Below are positions 9,992 through 18,703 of a stretch of DNA of 64,000 nt, in pieces (position 1 is the stretch's first letter; each line of letters opens with the position of its first letter). The position numbers were made by a program, and so were the translations under genes. The notes below the pieces were generated by a model that did not search any database, was not told the DNA's origin, and saw only the letters and a list, made by a program, of their open reading frames with translations. The DNA is from Specibacter cremeus (GTDB lineage Bacteria; Actinomycetota; Actinomycetes; Actinomycetales; Micrococcaceae). The stretch lies in the NCBI RefSeq assembly GCF_003946885.1, contig NZ_RWKQ01000009.1, forward strand, positions 3,856 to 67,855, read 5' to 3'.

Positions 9992-10126
9992 TTGGTCGAG
10001 CCTGGGCCCACGGCGGCGAGGGTCCCGCTGCGAGCTTGCGAGCAGTGGGAGCCGCTGGGGAGCGAGACCCAGCCATCGGTGGTCGAGCCTGCCGAGACCC
10101 AGTTGATTTCGACAGGCTCAATCACC
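9992..10126. repeat. dispersed repeat cluster: one extended element and two short copies
   Basis: The extended element at about 9992-10069 has the short element's ends (GGTCGAGCCTG ... GAGCGAGACC) with about 50 nt of extra sequence between them, including CGAGCTTGCGAG. It is followed by a short copy (10078-10099) and an inverted short copy (10105-10126), which together form a hairpin. The cluster fills most of the 226-nt gap between exaC and adhP and may act as a terminator or mRNA-stabilising structure. Confidence 0.88.
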
Positions 10127-10211
10127 GCCGGGCACCGGCCTTCCGTGCCCGGCGTGCCCATTGAAGCAGGCACCACCCAAACCAAGCACCATTCTCAAAG
10201 AGGAGAATTTC

Positions 10212-11231
10212 ATGACAACGATGCAAGCAGCAGTAGTAAAGGAATTCGGCGCGGGCCTCAGCATTGAGGACTACCCGGTTCCGACGCCCGGCCCCGGCCA
10301 GGCGCTGGTCAAACTCATTGCCAGTGGCGTCTGCCACACGGACCTGCACGCCGCCGAAGGCGACTGGCCGGTCAAGCCCAGCCCGCCGTTCGTGCCCGGC
10401 CACGAGGGTGTCGGTGAGGTGGTTGCCGTGGGCGACGGCGTCACGTCGCTCGCCGTGGGCAACCGCGTGGGCAATGCCTGGCTGTGGACCGCCTGCGGCG
10501 ACTGCGAATACTGCCGCACCGGCTGGGAGACGCTCTGCGAATCCCAGCAGAATGGCGGCTACAGCGTGGACGGGTCCTTTGGCCAGTACATGCTGGTGGA
10601 CGCGGAATTCGCCCCGCGCATCCCCGAGGGCGCGGACCCCATCGAGGTGGCTCCCGTCCTGTGCGCCGGCGTCACGGTGTACAAGGGCCTGAAGATGACG
10701 GAGGCCAGCCCCGGTCAGTGGGTGGTCATCTCCGGCATTGGCGGGCTGGGCCATATCGCCGTCCAGTACGCCGTCGCCATGGGCCTGCGTGTTGCCGCGG
10801 TCGACGTGGCCGACGACAAACTGGCCCTGGCCCGCAAGCACGGGGCCGAAGTCACTGTTAATGCGCTGATCGAAGATCCGGTGGCGGCCATCCAGCGCCA
10901 GACCGGCGGGGTCCACGGTGTCCTGGTCACGGCCGTCCACCCGGCGGCGTTCGGCCAGGCCATCGGCATGACCCGCCGGGGTGGGACGATCGTGTTCAAC
11001 GGCCTGCCGCCGGGCAATTTCCCGGCGCCGATTTTCGAGATCGTGCTCAAGGGCCTCACCGTCCGCGGCTCGATTGTCGGCACCCGGCAGGATATGGAGG
11101 AAGCGCTGGACTTCTACGCCCGCGGCCTGATCCACCCCACGGTCTCCACCCGGAGCCTGGGCGAGATCAACACCGTCTTCGAGGAGATGAAGCAAGGGGC
11201 GATCGACGGCCGCGTCGTCATCGAATACTAG
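10212..11231 (+). CDS. adhP: zinc-dependent alcohol dehydrogenase AdhP
   Basis: 339-residue medium-chain, zinc-dependent alcohol dehydrogenase that converts primary alcohols such as ethanol to aldehydes with NAD. Catalytic-zinc ligands are seen in GVCHTDLH (Cys about 40) and GHEGVGEVV (His about 63). The four structural-zinc cysteines lie in CGDCEYCRTGWETLC (about 95-109). The Rossmann motif is GIGGLGH near 176. The ATG at 10212 follows AGAGGAG; an upstream in-frame start at 10161 would place the ribosome-binding site inside the coding region. It pairs metabolically with exaC just upstream and is followed after 36 nt by DUF779. Confidence 0.94.
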   Translation: MTTMQAAVVKEFGAGLSIEDYPVPTPGPGQALVKLIASGVCHTDLHAAEGDWPVKPSPPFVPGHEGVGEVVAVGDGVTSLAVGNRVGNAWLWTACGDCEYCRTGWETLCESQQNGGYSVDGSFGQYMLVDAEFAPRIPEGADPIEVAPVLCAGVTVYKGLKMTEASPGQWVVISGIGGLGHIAVQYAVAMGLRVAAVDVADDKLALARKHGAEVTVNALIEDPVAAIQRQTGGVHGVLVTAVHPAAFGQAIGMTRRGGTIVFNGLPPGNFPAPIFEIVLKGLTVRGSIVGTRQDMEEALDFYARGLIHPTVSTRSLGEINTVFEEMKQGAIDGRVVIEY

Positions 11232-11267
11232 AATCCGTTCGCGCACCACGGTGAATCGAGCCCTGAC

Positions 11268-11669
11268 ATGCCTGACGTCCTGGCCGCGGCCGTGACGGTC
11301 GCCGGGGAGGATTTCTCCCGCGTGGCCCTCACCGGCTCCGCCATCGAACTACTGCAGAAACTGTGGGGCATCCACGGTCCGCTGATGTTCCACCAGTCGG
11401 GCGGCTGCTGTGACGGATCCTCGCCCATGTGCTACCCGGCGGGCGAATTCGTCACGGCGGAGGCGGACGTCCTGCTCGGGTTGTTCGACCTGCCCGGCTG
11501 CGGGCCGCTGGAATTCTGGATGTCGCGCGAGCAGTTCGCCTACTGGTCCCACACCCACCTGACCGTGGATGTGGTGCCCGGTCGCGGCAGCGGATTCTCC
11601 GTCGAGGCGCCCGAGGGCAAGCGGTTCCTGATCCGGCCCCGCCTCGTGGACGGGTTCGGTACCGAATAG
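11268..11669 (+). CDS. DUF779 domain-containing protein
   Basis: 133 residues matching the DUF779 family, known mainly from its position next to acetaldehyde dehydrogenase genes. A Cys-rich segment HQSGGCCDGSSPMC sits at about residues 45-58 and could bind metal, though no activity has been established that I can cite. It lies 36 nt behind adhP on the same strand and completes the exaC-adhP-DUF779 set, suggesting an accessory role in alcohol/aldehyde oxidation. It ends at the repeat cluster 11679-11853. Confidence 0.85.
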   Translation: MPDVLAAAVTVAGEDFSRVALTGSAIELLQKLWGIHGPLMFHQSGGCCDGSSPMCYPAGEFVTAEADVLLGLFDLPGCGPLEFWMSREQFAYWSHTHLTVDVVPGRGSGFSVEAPEGKRFLIRPRLVDGFGTE

Positions 11670-11678
11670 TCCCCTCCG

Positions 11679-11853
11679 GTGGTCGAGCCCGTCGGCGGTC
11701 GAGCCCGTCGAGACCCTTTGATTTCGACAGGCTCAATCACCGGTGGCCCGTCGAGACCCTTTGATTTCGACAGGCTCAATCACCGGCGGTCGAGCCTGGG
11801 CCCACGGCCACGAGGGGCCCCGACCGAGCTTGCGAGGGCGGGGAGCGAGACCC
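11679..11853. repeat. dispersed repeat cluster with one extended element
   Basis: This gap holds a partial copy (11679-11696), a short copy, two inverted short copies (GATTTCGACAGGCTCAATCA) separated by a partial copy, and an extended element (about 11789-11853) with the CGAGCTTGCGAG core. It fills nearly all of the space between DUF779 and maf and ends a few nucleotides before the maf promoter box. The mixture of orientations suggests repeated insertion or rearrangement at one site. Confidence 0.87.
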
Positions 11854-11872
11854 CCGTCATAGGCTGGATGCC

Positions 11873-12487
11873 ATGACTGCACCGACCTTCATCCTGGCCT
11901 CCGCCTCCCCCGCCCGCACCAAGTTGCTCACCGACGCCGGCATTGGCCACCGCGTCATCGTCTCCGATGTGGACGAGGACGCGGTGACCGCGGCGGCGGG
12001 CGCTCCCTCCCCGGCCCGGATGGCGATGCTGCTCGCCCAGGCCAAAGCCGAGGCGGTCGCGGCGACCCCGTCTGCCGCCGGCGCGCTGGTGCTCGGCTGC
12101 GATTCGGTGTTCGAGTTCGACGGCGTCGCGTACGGCAAGCCGTGGGAGCCGGACGTGGCCCGGGAGCGATGGCGACTCATGCGCGGCCGCACCGGGCTGC
12201 TGCACACCGGGCACTGGCTCGTCGACGGCCGGGGCGCTGCCGCCGGTGCCGGGGAGGTGACCAGCGCCGAGGTAACCTTCGCCGATGTGTCCGACGCCGA
12301 GATCGACGCCTACGTGGCCAGCGGGGAACCGCTGCAGGTGGCCGGGGCGTTCACGATCGACGGCCGGGCCGGGGCGTTCATCACCTCCGTCGCCGGCGAC
12401 CCGCACACCGTCATCGGCCTGTCCGTTTCGACGCTGCGGCGCCTGCTGGCAGCCCGGGAGGTGCCGATCACTGACCTCTGGGTATAG
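11873..12487 (+). CDS. maf: Maf family nucleotide pyrophosphatase
   Basis: 204 residues. Maf proteins hydrolyse non-canonical or methylated nucleoside triphosphates to monophosphates in the cytoplasm. The family's opening motif is present as LASASPARTKLL at about residues 8-19. The catalytic Asp region appears as LGCDSVFEFDG near 74-84, followed by GKPWEP. A TAGGCT box seven nucleotides before the ATG suggests a leaderless transcript beginning right after the repeat cluster. The next gene starts about 45 nt downstream and may be co-transcribed. Confidence 0.9.
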   Translation: MTAPTFILASASPARTKLLTDAGIGHRVIVSDVDEDAVTAAAGAPSPARMAMLLAQAKAEAVAATPSAAGALVLGCDSVFEFDGVAYGKPWEPDVARERWRLMRGRTGLLHTGHWLVDGRGAAAGAGEVTSAEVTFADVSDAEIDAYVASGEPLQVAGAFTIDGRAGAFITSVAGDPHTVIGLSVSTLRRLLAAREVPITDLWV

Positions 12488-12531
12488 GCCGTCCCGTGGA
12501 CACCGCGGAGGCGACCACGCAGACTGGGGGC

Positions 12532-13608
12532 ATGAAGGCGACCGGCGACCAGGTGCTGCGTTATCGAGTCCATGCCCAACAATTGGACCGGGATCCCGCC
12601 GCCGAGCACGCCGACACCGCCCTCCTCGACCTGGGCGTGCAGGACACCGGCAACACGGGCAGCGCTTGGGCGCTCGCCCTGCGCGGCGTCCGGTTCGATT
12701 CGCGCGAACATTTCATCGCCTGGACGCTGCGCGGCGCACCCGCCGCGTATCGCCGGGTGCAGGCGGCGCAGATCACGGCCGCCACGGCACCCTACGACGA
12801 GGCGGACGCCGCCAAGCGGGTGTTCGACGCGTCGAAGCCGTTGCAGGCCGCCGGAATCCCCGTGCGCGACGCGCTCGCCGTCGTCGGTGGCCATCTGCGC
12901 GAGATCGCGAGTACACCGGTCGTGAAGGGCGAGGCATCCAGCCGACTCACGGCGGACCTCCCTGACCCCTACCTGAGATACTGCCGGCCGTGCAACGCGA
13001 TCCACAGCTACGAGCAGACCTTCCGGCTTGCGGCCCTCCCCGCCGGGCTGGAACTCGAACCCGGCACCTCTCCCCCAGTGCTGCGGCGGATCCCCGGCTG
13101 GTCCGGTCCCGCGGCCCGGGTGCCCGCCGCGCTCGACCCCGTGCGGGCGTGCCTGCACCTGTTCGGCCCGCTCACCCCGAAGCTCGTCGCGGGGTACCTC
13201 GACGCCTCCATTGCTGCCGTCAAACGGCACTGGCCCGACGACGTCGAGGGGGTCGAGGTCGACGGCGAACGGCGCGACGTCCTCCTGGCCGATGTCCCCC
13301 TGCTCGAGGACCCGCCGACGGGCGACGCCGTGCGGCTGCTCGGCTCGCACGACCTCTTTCTGCAGGCGCGCGACCGCGAGCTCATCCTCGGCGACGAGTC
13401 CCGGCGACGGGGCATGTGGCCCGTCCTGGGGCGGCCAGGCGGTGTGCTGCACGGTCACAGGCTGGTGGGGACGTGGCGCCCCCGCTCGTCCGGGAAGAAG
13501 CTCGCCTTGGCGGTCGAAACGTGGGGAAGGGTGCCGCGGCGCGAGCTGGAAGCCGAGGCGGCGCGACTGGCCGCCCACCGCGGCCAGGAGTTCACCGGAC
13601 TGGCGTGA
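12532..13608 (+). CDS. winged-helix DNA-binding domain protein, AlkZ-like
   Basis: 358 residues resembling the winged-helix (DUF1006/AlkZ-like) proteins, a family that includes DNA glycosylases acting on bulky or cross-linked bases. Visible family-like parts are the N-terminal VLRYRVHAQQLDR and the C-terminal GVLHGHRLVGTWRPR and AEAARLAAHRGQ. Whether it is a glycosylase or a non-catalytic relative is not decided by sequence alone. I use the ATG at 12532, preceded by GGGGG; a GTG at 12496 is also in frame but gives a non-conserved extension. It lies in the same direction as maf with a short gap. Confidence 0.7.
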   Translation: MKATGDQVLRYRVHAQQLDRDPAAEHADTALLDLGVQDTGNTGSAWALALRGVRFDSREHFIAWTLRGAPAAYRRVQAAQITAATAPYDEADAAKRVFDASKPLQAAGIPVRDALAVVGGHLREIASTPVVKGEASSRLTADLPDPYLRYCRPCNAIHSYEQTFRLAALPAGLELEPGTSPPVLRRIPGWSGPAARVPAALDPVRACLHLFGPLTPKLVAGYLDASIAAVKRHWPDDVEGVEVDGERRDVLLADVPLLEDPPTGDAVRLLGSHDLFLQARDRELILGDESRRRGMWPVLGRPGGVLHGHRLVGTWRPRSSGKKLALAVETWGRVPRRELEAEAARLAAHRGQEFTGLA

Positions 13609-13645
13609 TCGCCGGCCCCCGGAAATACGTGATCCGAGCAGGGGC

Positions 13646-13690
13646 TTGACGTGGGCGACTTAAAACAAGAAACTATTCTCATATGTGAGT
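13646..13690 (+). promoter_or_regulatory. promoter with box 1 of the shared TATTCTCA motif
   Basis: GAAACTATTCTCATAT (13669-13684) is repeated exactly at 17822-17837, and its core TATTCTCA recurs inverted at 20575-20582. A TTGAC sequence (13646-13650) precedes it at exactly the distance seen at the second site. The box continues into CTCA-TATG-TGAG (13678-13689), a partial palindrome. It lies about 140 nt before the MHS transporter gene and is a candidate operator for the TetR regulator at 19941-20522. Confidence 0.6.
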
Positions 13691-13778
13691 GCGATCTCAT
13701 TCTCGGATCGCCCTTCCGACAGCACCCGATCCCCAGGGAGTACCCCTGGAACCAGTCCAACCGCAGTCCGCGGCAACC

Positions 13779-13798
13779 CCCGAGCCCCTGGGCTCGGG
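13779..13798 (+). other. 5' leader hairpin upstream of the MHS transporter
   Basis: CCCGAGCCC-CT-GGGCTCGGG is a perfect 9-nt inverted repeat in the leader of the transporter mRNA, about 30 nt before the ATG and just ahead of the ribosome-binding site AGAGG. There is no T tract after it, so a rho-independent terminator is unlikely. It could slow ribosome entry or stabilise the message. Confidence 0.5.
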
Positions 13799-13826
13799 TG
13801 CCCGGCCTAGAATCAAGAGGTACCCA

Positions 13827-15176
13827 ATGGCTTCAAGGGAAGCGGCATCAGTGGAACTGAACACCGCAGCGATCAAGGTGGTCACGGCCGACGGCAAGGT
13901 GGTCCGCCGGGCCACCGTGGCCGGTGCCATGGGCTCGTTCGTGGAGTGGTACGACTACGGCATCTACGGCCTGCTGACCACCTACATCGCCGTGAACATG
14001 ATGGGCTCCAAGGACCTGGGCTCGCTGTTCCTGACGAACGTCGGTTTCCTGGTCAGCTTCCTCGCCCGCCCGTTCGGCAGCGTCATCTGCGGCTACCTCG
14101 GGGACAAGATGGGCCGGAAAAACCTCCTGGCGTTCCTGCTGCTGATGATCTCCGGCGCCACCGCCGCCATCGGCCTGATCCCGTCGCACCAGGTCATCGG
14201 CGTCGCCGCACCGGTCCTGCTGATCGCGTTGCGCGTGCTGCAGGGCTTCTCCGCGGGCGGCGAGGTGGCAGGCGCCATGGCGTTCGTGGGCGAGTATGCG
14301 CACAACAAGACGCGCAACTTCGCCATGAGCTTCATCGCCGTCGGCTCCTTCGCCGCCCTTTTCTTCGGCAGCGCGGTCTCGGCGGGGCTCATCACCGTCC
14401 TGGGCGACGCCACGATGGGTGCGTGGGCCTGGCGGGTGCCCTTCCTGCTGGCCGTGCCGCTTGGCCTCATCGGTTTCTACATCCGCACCCGGTTGGAGGA
14501 CACCCCGCATTTCGCCGCCCTCCGGGAACGCAACACGGTGGAGAGCAACCCGCTGCGCGCCGTGTTCACGTCCCGTCGGCACATCTCCGCAATCGTCCTG
14601 ACGATCTTCCTGCCCGCCCTCAACGGTCCGGGGTACTACCTGCTCTTCGCCTACATGCCTACGTACCTCAAGACCAGCCTGGGACGGGATCACAACTTCT
14701 CCATGCTGCAGGCGCTGATCGTGACGGCCTGCTCCCTGGTCGCCATCATCATCGCGATCCCGCTGATGGCCCGGCTGTCCGACCGGATCGGCCGCAAGCC
14801 CGTCTTGGCCATCTCCTCGATCGCCATGGCCGCGGTCTCGTTCCCGATGTTCGCACTCATCACCACGGGCAACATGGGGCCGGCGTGCCTGGCCACCGTC
14901 GTCCTGGCGATCGCCTTCTCGGGGCACGCCGCCGTCGTCCATACCGTGCTGACCGAGCTGTTCCCCACCTCCGTGCGCTACAGCGCCTACAGCATCGGCT
15001 TCTCCATCTCCACCATCATCTTCGGCGGCAGCGCCCCCTTGGTCATGACCGAGATCATCAAGGCCACCGGCAACCCGATGGTGCCCGCGTACGCCTCCAT
15101 CATCACCGCGTTGATCACCCTGGCCACGGTCTTCCTGCTCAAGGAAACCAAGGGCCAGGAACTGCGCAGCGCCTGA
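13827..15176 (+). CDS. MFS transporter, metabolite:H+ symporter (MHS) family
   Basis: 449 residues with about 12 membrane helices. The MHS hallmarks are SFVEWYDYGIYG (about 33-44), RPFGSVICGYLGDKMGRK in the first cytoplasmic loop, RVLQGFSAGGEVAGA, and LSDRIGRKP in the central loop. Such carriers import organic acids, betaines or similar small molecules with protons. The ATG at 13827 follows AGAGG; upstream in-frame codons are leader. It heads an operon-like run with the PxpA/B/C-like genes, so it probably imports their substrate. Its promoter carries the shared TATTCTCA box. Confidence 0.9.
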   Translation: MASREAASVELNTAAIKVVTADGKVVRRATVAGAMGSFVEWYDYGIYGLLTTYIAVNMMGSKDLGSLFLTNVGFLVSFLARPFGSVICGYLGDKMGRKNLLAFLLLMISGATAAIGLIPSHQVIGVAAPVLLIALRVLQGFSAGGEVAGAMAFVGEYAHNKTRNFAMSFIAVGSFAALFFGSAVSAGLITVLGDATMGAWAWRVPFLLAVPLGLIGFYIRTRLEDTPHFAALRERNTVESNPLRAVFTSRRHISAIVLTIFLPALNGPGYYLLFAYMPTYLKTSLGRDHNFSMLQALIVTACSLVAIIIAIPLMARLSDRIGRKPVLAISSIAMAAVSFPMFALITTGNMGPACLATVVLAIAFSGHAAVVHTVLTELFPTSVRYSAYSIGFSISTIIFGGSAPLVMTEIIKATGNPMVPAYASIITALITLATVFLLKETKGQELRSA

Positions 15177-15206
15177 CCCCATCCAGCAACCACCCCAGGA
15201 GTCAAC

Positions 15207-16013
15207 ATGGGAATCAACAAAGTGGCCGTCGTGGCCGACCTCGGCGAAAGCTTCGGCAACTACACCATCGGCGACGACGACGCCCTGCTGGGCCTGGTCA
15301 CCGCCTCCAACATCGCCTGCGGCTTCCATGCCGGCGACCCCCGCGTCATGGACGCGACCGTCGCCGCGTGCGTGGCGCGCGGCATCGAGCTCGGCGCCCA
15401 CCCCGGCTACCCGGATCTGGTGGGTTTCGGCCGGCGCCTGATCGAGGCCAGCGAGGAGGAGATCCGCACCGACGTGCTGTACCAGATCGGGGCGCTGGAC
15501 GCCTTCGCCCGCGTGCACGGCGGAACCATCAGCCACGTGGCCCCGCACGGCCGGATGGGCTCGATCGCCCAGACCGACGCCAAGCATGCGCGTGCCATCA
15601 CCGACGCAATCGCCGCGTACAACAAGGATTACGTGGTCATCTGCCAGAACGGACTGCTCGCCGACGAGTCGCGCAAGCGCGGACTGGCCGTCGGGTACGT
15701 GTTTCTGGCCGACCGCGGCTACGGCGACGACGGCATGCCGGTGGCCCGCTCGCACGCCGGCGGGCTGCTCCACGACCCGGCGGAGATCGGCCGGCGCGTC
15801 GTGCAGGTCGTCACCGAGGGCACCGTGACGAGCGTGGACGGCAACACGGTGCCGCTGGGCCACGATTGCGACGTCGTCCTGCTTCACGGGGACCATCCAC
15901 AGGTGCTGGAGAACGGCACGGCCCTGCGCAGGGCACTGGACGCGGCCGGCATCAAGGCGACCGGGCTGCGCGACGTGCTGGCCGAGAAGTCCGCCGCCGC
16001 GACCCCCGCCTGA
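15207..16013 (+). CDS. divergent PxpA-like (LamB/YcsF family) subunit
   Basis: 268 residues of the LamB/YcsF family; the studied member PxpA is a subunit of the ATP-dependent 5-oxoprolinase. Clear family segments are ASNIACGFHAGDP, LGAHPGYPD, VLYQIGALDAFAR and FLADRGYGDDG. Two signature sites differ from the canonical protein: the N-terminal DLNADLGE is VVADLGES here, and the VKPHG(A/M)LYN motif reads VAPHGRMGS, losing the Lys. It lies 30 nt after the transporter and 29 nt before the PxpB-like gene, in the standard A-B-C order. I infer a ring-opening hydrolase subunit whose substrate may not be 5-oxoproline. Confidence 0.82.
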   Translation: MGINKVAVVADLGESFGNYTIGDDDALLGLVTASNIACGFHAGDPRVMDATVAACVARGIELGAHPGYPDLVGFGRRLIEASEEEIRTDVLYQIGALDAFARVHGGTISHVAPHGRMGSIAQTDAKHARAITDAIAAYNKDYVVICQNGLLADESRKRGLAVGYVFLADRGYGDDGMPVARSHAGGLLHDPAEIGRRVVQVVTEGTVTSVDGNTVPLGHDCDVVLLHGDHPQVLENGTALRRALDAAGIKATGLRDVLAEKSAAATPA

Positions 16014-16042
16014 GCCGCCACCACCACGACCGCAAGCGAGCC

Positions 16043-16801
16043 ATGACCTCACCCCCTGCATTCGAGCCGACGCTGACCCCCTACGGGGACAGCGCCCTGA
16101 TGATCGCCGCCACCGACCCCGATCCGGCCGGGCGCCGGCGGACCATGGGCGCCGCGCGACGGGCCGTGGAGACGCGGCGCCCGCACGGCGTGGTGGACCT
16201 TGTGGCCGGGCTGGAATCACTCCTGGTCGAATTCGACCCCCTTGAGGTGAGCACGGAGGCCCTGGCGACGCTGTTGCGCCTGACGCTCGACGCGCACCAG
16301 CCCGACGCCGGACCGGACGCCACCGCGCCGACCCACTTCACCATCCCGGTGTTGTTCGACGACGCCGTCGCCCCCGACCTGGCCGAGGTGGCGGCCGAAC
16401 AGGGGCTGGACCAGGCGACCCTCGTCGAGCGCTTCGCGTCCTTCTCGCTGTCCATCTCGCTGCTTGCGGCGGCCATGGCCCCGATGATGGACGGCGCCGC
16501 GTTCGACACCCCCGTGAGCCGGTGCACGCTGCCGCGCACCGACGTGGCCGCCGGTTCCATCATGGTCGCCGGCGCCAACGCCATCATCCAGCCGTTCCCC
16601 GGCCCCACGGGCTGGAAGGTCATCGGCCGGACGCCGCTGCGCATCTGCGACATCGCCCGCACCCCGCCCACGTCGTACCGGCCCGGGGACACCGTCCGGT
16701 TCGTGCCAATCGACGCCCCGGAATACGACCGGCTGGCGGGCCGTTTCCTGACTGCGGATACGCCGGTGGCCGACGCCGCCGAAGGCGCGGGTGCGCCATG
16801 A
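16043..16801 (+). CDS. divergent PxpB/KipI-like subunit
   Basis: 252 residues aligning with KipI/PxpB (allophanate hydrolase subunit 1 family) through the N-terminal YGDSALMI, the middle FTIPVLFDDAVAPDLAEVAA, and the C-terminal PTGWKVIGRTPLRI. The hallmark segment G-F-x-P-G-F-P-Y-L-x-G is replaced by a stretch containing LLAAAMAPMMDGA, and the Q-T-G-I-Y-P site by NAIIQP, so active-site chemistry may differ. The stop overlaps the start of the PxpC-like gene by 4 nt (ATGA), as is usual for pxpB-pxpC. The ATG at 16043 begins MTSPPAFEP; the frame is open upstream but overlaps the PxpA-like gene there. Confidence 0.78.
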   Translation: MTSPPAFEPTLTPYGDSALMIAATDPDPAGRRRTMGAARRAVETRRPHGVVDLVAGLESLLVEFDPLEVSTEALATLLRLTLDAHQPDAGPDATAPTHFTIPVLFDDAVAPDLAEVAAEQGLDQATLVERFASFSLSISLLAAAMAPMMDGAAFDTPVSRCTLPRTDVAAGSIMVAGANAIIQPFPGPTGWKVIGRTPLRICDIARTPPTSYRPGDTVRFVPIDAPEYDRLAGRFLTADTPVADAAEGAGAP

Positions 16802-17784
16802 TCCGCACCGTGGCACTGCACGTGAGCGAGGCCGGCTGGCTCTCCACCTACCAGGACCTGGGACGCACCGGCGCGGAGGCGCTCGGTGTGCCGTGCGGCG
16901 GCGCCGCGGACCAGCACTCGGCCGCCGTCGCCAACATCCTCGTCGGCAACGCCCGGAACGCCACGTTGCTGGAGATCCTCGGCGGCACGTTCGCCTTCAC
17001 ACCCGACGCCGATGTGTTGGTGGCCGTCACGGGCACCGAAACGACACTTACCGTGGACGGGCTGCCGACACCCCTGTGGGAACCGGTCGTCGTCCCCGCC
17101 GGCTCGCGGGTTCGGCTCGGCCCGGCCACGGGCGGGCTCCGGTCCTATCTCGCGATCGGGGGCGAGCTGGCCGCGCCCCGCTTCCTGGGCAGCGCCGCAC
17201 CGGATGCGCGGATGCGCTTCCCCCAGCTGATCGCCCGGGGCGACACCCTGGGCGTCCACAGCGGGCCCGTCCCCGCGACGCATCCGGACTTCGGCGTGCC
17301 CCTGTACCGCTTCCCGGTCCCCCGGCTCCCGCTGCCGGAGGGGACGTGGACCCTGGACCTGGTCGAGGGCCCGGAGACGGCGGCGGTCCCCGGCATCCGC
17401 GAACTGCTCGCGACCAGCACCTACACCGTCGGACCCCAGTCGGATCGGGTGGGGCTTCGGCTTGATGGGCCGGTGCTGCACCCGCAGGGCCTCGGCGAGA
17501 TCGTCTCGCATGGCGTGCCCGTCGGGGCTCTGGAGATCCCGCATTCCGATGAATTGATCATCCTGGGCCGGTACCGCACCCTCACGGCGGGGTACCCGAT
17601 CGTCGCGTTCGTCACGACGGCCTGCCAGGACCTGCTCGGCCAGGCGGGCCCCGGCCGGACGATCGGCTTCCGCTGGGTCGACGAGGCTGCGGCCGTGCGG
17701 GGCTTGCGCGAGTCCCGGCAACGCCTGGACTTCCTCGAGGCGCGGGTCAAATCCGCGTACGCCGCGTGCGGCACCTCGCCGTGA
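16798..17784 (+). CDS. PxpC/KipA-like (allophanate hydrolase subunit 2 family) subunit
   Basis: 328 residues. The opening family motif is well kept (TYQDLGRTGAEALGVP, then AVANILVGNARNATLLEI, residues about 18-61), and the C-terminal half keeps VGPQSDRVGLRLDG and GEIVSHGVPVGALEIP. The usual S-G-A-M-D reads GGAAD, and the family's final G-G-Y-P segment appears as LTAGYPIVAFV. With the PxpB-like partner it should form the B-C complex that phosphorylates or activates the ring carbonyl. It ends the transporter-pxp operon; the next gene has its own promoter box at 17799-17837. Confidence 0.82.
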   Translation: MIRTVALHVSEAGWLSTYQDLGRTGAEALGVPCGGAADQHSAAVANILVGNARNATLLEILGGTFAFTPDADVLVAVTGTETTLTVDGLPTPLWEPVVVPAGSRVRLGPATGGLRSYLAIGGELAAPRFLGSAAPDARMRFPQLIARGDTLGVHSGPVPATHPDFGVPLYRFPVPRLPLPEGTWTLDLVEGPETAAVPGIRELLATSTYTVGPQSDRVGLRLDGPVLHPQGLGEIVSHGVPVGALEIPHSDELIILGRYRTLTAGYPIVAFVTTACQDLLGQAGPGRTIGFRWVDEAAAVRGLRESRQRLDFLEARVKSAYAACGTSP

Positions 17785-17798
17785 GGCCCGGGCCGGGC

Positions 17799-17840
17799 TT
17801 GTCCTTCGCGCAATAAAGTGCGAAACTATTCTCATATAAG
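17799..17840 (+). promoter_or_regulatory. promoter with box 2 of the shared TATTCTCA motif
   Basis: GAAACTATTCTCATAT (17822-17837) is identical to 13669-13684. TTGTCC (17799-17804) sits at the same spacing before it as TTGACG does in the first promoter. It lies 33 nt before the GTG of the SDR gene. TTCT-CATATA-AGAA (17830-17843) adds a partial palindrome. It is the presumed operator for the local TetR regulator, controlling the SDR-aminotransferase-TetR transcript. Confidence 0.6.
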
Positions 17841-17869
17841 AAATCAAACTCAACCCTGGAGATGGCAAC

Positions 17870-18676
17870 GTGGGACTACTTGACGGCAAGGTGGCGCTGG
17901 TGACGGGCGCAGGCACGGGCATGGGCGCCGCGAGCGCGGCCCTGCTCGCGGCGGACGGCGCGACCGTCGTGCTGGTGGGCCGGCGCCGGAAGATCCTGGA
18001 CGACGTGGCGGCGACCATCACCGCCCAAGGCGGCCACGCCGTCGTCCGGCCCGCCGACATCACCTCGCAGGAGCAAGTGACGGCCCTGGTCGACGGCGTG
18101 CGCCAGGACGTCGGCGGCATCGACATCCTGGTCAACAACGCCGGCAGCTCGTCGACGGTCCTCAACGCCCGCTGGATCAGCGAAGCGGAGTGGCGCCAGG
18201 TCATGGACGTGAACATGACCGCGGTCTTCCTGCTCAGCCAGGCGGTGCTGGGGGACATGATCGCCCGGGGCGAGGGCACGATCATCACGGTCTCCTCGCT
18301 GGCCGCCGTCAATCCGAACCTGCTCGGCGGGGCGGCGTACGGGGCCGCCAAGGCCGCGGCCCGCAATTTCATGACGTACCTGCACAACACCTTCCGCGGT
18401 GACGGCCTGCGCGCCATCACCATCCTGCCCGGGGAAACCGCCACCCCGATCCTGGACAACCGGGCCCGGCCGCCGCGGGAGGACGAACGGCTCGCCATGG
18501 TCCAACCGGAGGACGTGGCGCGGGCCGTTCACCTGGCCGCTTCCATGCCCGCCCGGACGGTCGTCCAGGAGCTCGTCATCGCCCCGACCCGACAGCGGGA
18601 CACCTCCGCGGACATCGAGATCAGCCGATGGGCCGGCGCGCCGGCCGGCGTCGGACCGAAACCCTCCGCCTCCTAG
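17870..18676 (+). CDS. SDR family oxidoreductase
   Basis: 268-residue short-chain dehydrogenase with cofactor motif TGAGTGMG (about 12-19), NNAG, a catalytic Ser in VSSLAA, and YGAAK as the active-site Tyr/Lys pair. It starts with GTG at 17870, with GGAGATGG just upstream. It is the first gene after the second shared promoter box, with an aminotransferase 27 nt behind it, so I place it in the same pathway as the PxpABC-like genes. A plausible role is oxidation of a hydroxyl group before or after ring opening. Substrate and cofactor are unassigned. Confidence 0.87.
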   Translation: MGLLDGKVALVTGAGTGMGAASAALLAADGATVVLVGRRRKILDDVAATITAQGGHAVVRPADITSQEQVTALVDGVRQDVGGIDILVNNAGSSSTVLNARWISEAEWRQVMDVNMTAVFLLSQAVLGDMIARGEGTIITVSSLAAVNPNLLGGAAYGAAKAAARNFMTYLHNTFRGDGLRAITILPGETATPILDNRARPPREDERLAMVQPEDVARAVHLAASMPARTVVQELVIAPTRQRDTSADIEISRWAGAPAGVGPKPSAS

Positions 18677-18703
18677 ACACCTCCCCCGATCGACAGGACC
18701 GAC

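Noticed and set aside
13848-18498. Two long minus-strand open frames antisense to the transporter-pxp-SDR genes
   Set aside because: Same GC-driven shadow effect; sequences are His/Asp/Arg/Gly-rich without family motifs, and the plus strand has well-formed operons with ribosome-binding sites.
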